Both the position numbers and the translations under genes were made by a program. From Gammaproteobacteria bacterium (GTDB lineage Bacteria > Pseudomonadota > Gammaproteobacteria > GCA-001735895), in assembly GCA_003645435.1 (NCBI GenBank), contig QNFD01000182.1:1-5984 (forward strand): a DNA stretch of 5,984 nt, written 5' to 3'. Every line of letters starts with the position of its first letter. Within the stretch, counting starts at the first letter, position 1. Of the stretch, positions 5,932 through 5,984 are shown piece after piece. Under the pieces are notes generated by a model that saw nothing but the letters and a program-made list of their open reading frames with translations, was not told the origin of the DNA and did no database searches.

Positions 5932-5984
5932 ATGACTGACTTGGTAATCACTGCCACTGGCCTGGTTAAGACATTTCACCAGGG
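5932..5984 (+). CDS. lolD: Lipoprotein-releasing ATPase LolD, N-terminal start (cut by window edge)
   Basis: Eighteen codons are visible, beginning MTDLVITATGLVKTFHQG and cut by the window end. The 'GL-x-K-x-F-x-x-G' pattern is the usual N-terminal strand of ABC ATPases before the Walker A motif, which lies beyond the window. The position 30 bases after the permease gene on the same strand matches the lolC-lolD order, where LolD supplies ATP hydrolysis to the permease. The ATG follows AAGGGA (about 5916-5921) by ten bases, and an in-frame TGA at 5902-5904 excludes a much earlier start. An 11-codon open frame (5904-5939) overlaps the start but is probably chance. The ATPase class is visible; the LolD name rests on context. 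Confidence 0.75.
   Translation, partial: MTDLVITATGLVKTFHQ

Overview
The window reads as a stretch of gammaproteobacterial chromosome at moderate GC. The evidence is the prfB-lysS pair with the classical RF2 programmed frameshift, a LysS that follows the E. coli protein closely along its whole length, and a LolC/E-type permease followed directly by the start of an ATPase of LolD type. No phage, integrase, transposase, CRISPR or defence gene is visible. I did not find an undescribed multi-gene system. The unusual material is a non-coding repeat element, a probable leaderless start for the Lol permease gene, and two small secreted proteins of unknown role.

Layout. Positions 1-121 hold the first 40 codons of a minus-strand gene (GTG start, good Shine-Dalgarno) that runs off the left edge. 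Positions 122-408 are a divergent intergenic region with a putative promoter on each strand. Positions 409-1504 are prfB (RF2), read through an in-frame TGA by +1 frameshifting. After 16 bases comes lysS (1521-3041), probably co-transcribed. Positions 3042-3378 contain no gene; most of this is a 224-base structured repeat (3066-3289) with 18-base terminal inverted repeats and nested internal stems. It lies between two convergent genes.

On the minus strand, 3379-4038 is a secreted rhodanese-domain protein with four cysteines, and 4163-4456 is a 97-residue secreted protein with a BamE/SmpA-like pattern. Each has its own recognisable promoter. The 97-residue gene is divergent from the Lol operon. 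Positions 4654-5901 encode the lipoprotein-releasing permease, and 5932-5984 is the N-terminal start of the LolD-type ATPase, cut by the window end.

How the genes relate. prfB and lysS serve translation (stop-codon recognition and lysine tRNA charging). The right half serves the cell envelope: LolC/E and LolD extract lipoproteins from the inner membrane, and the two minus-strand genes encode exported proteins. No direct functional link between the two halves is evident.
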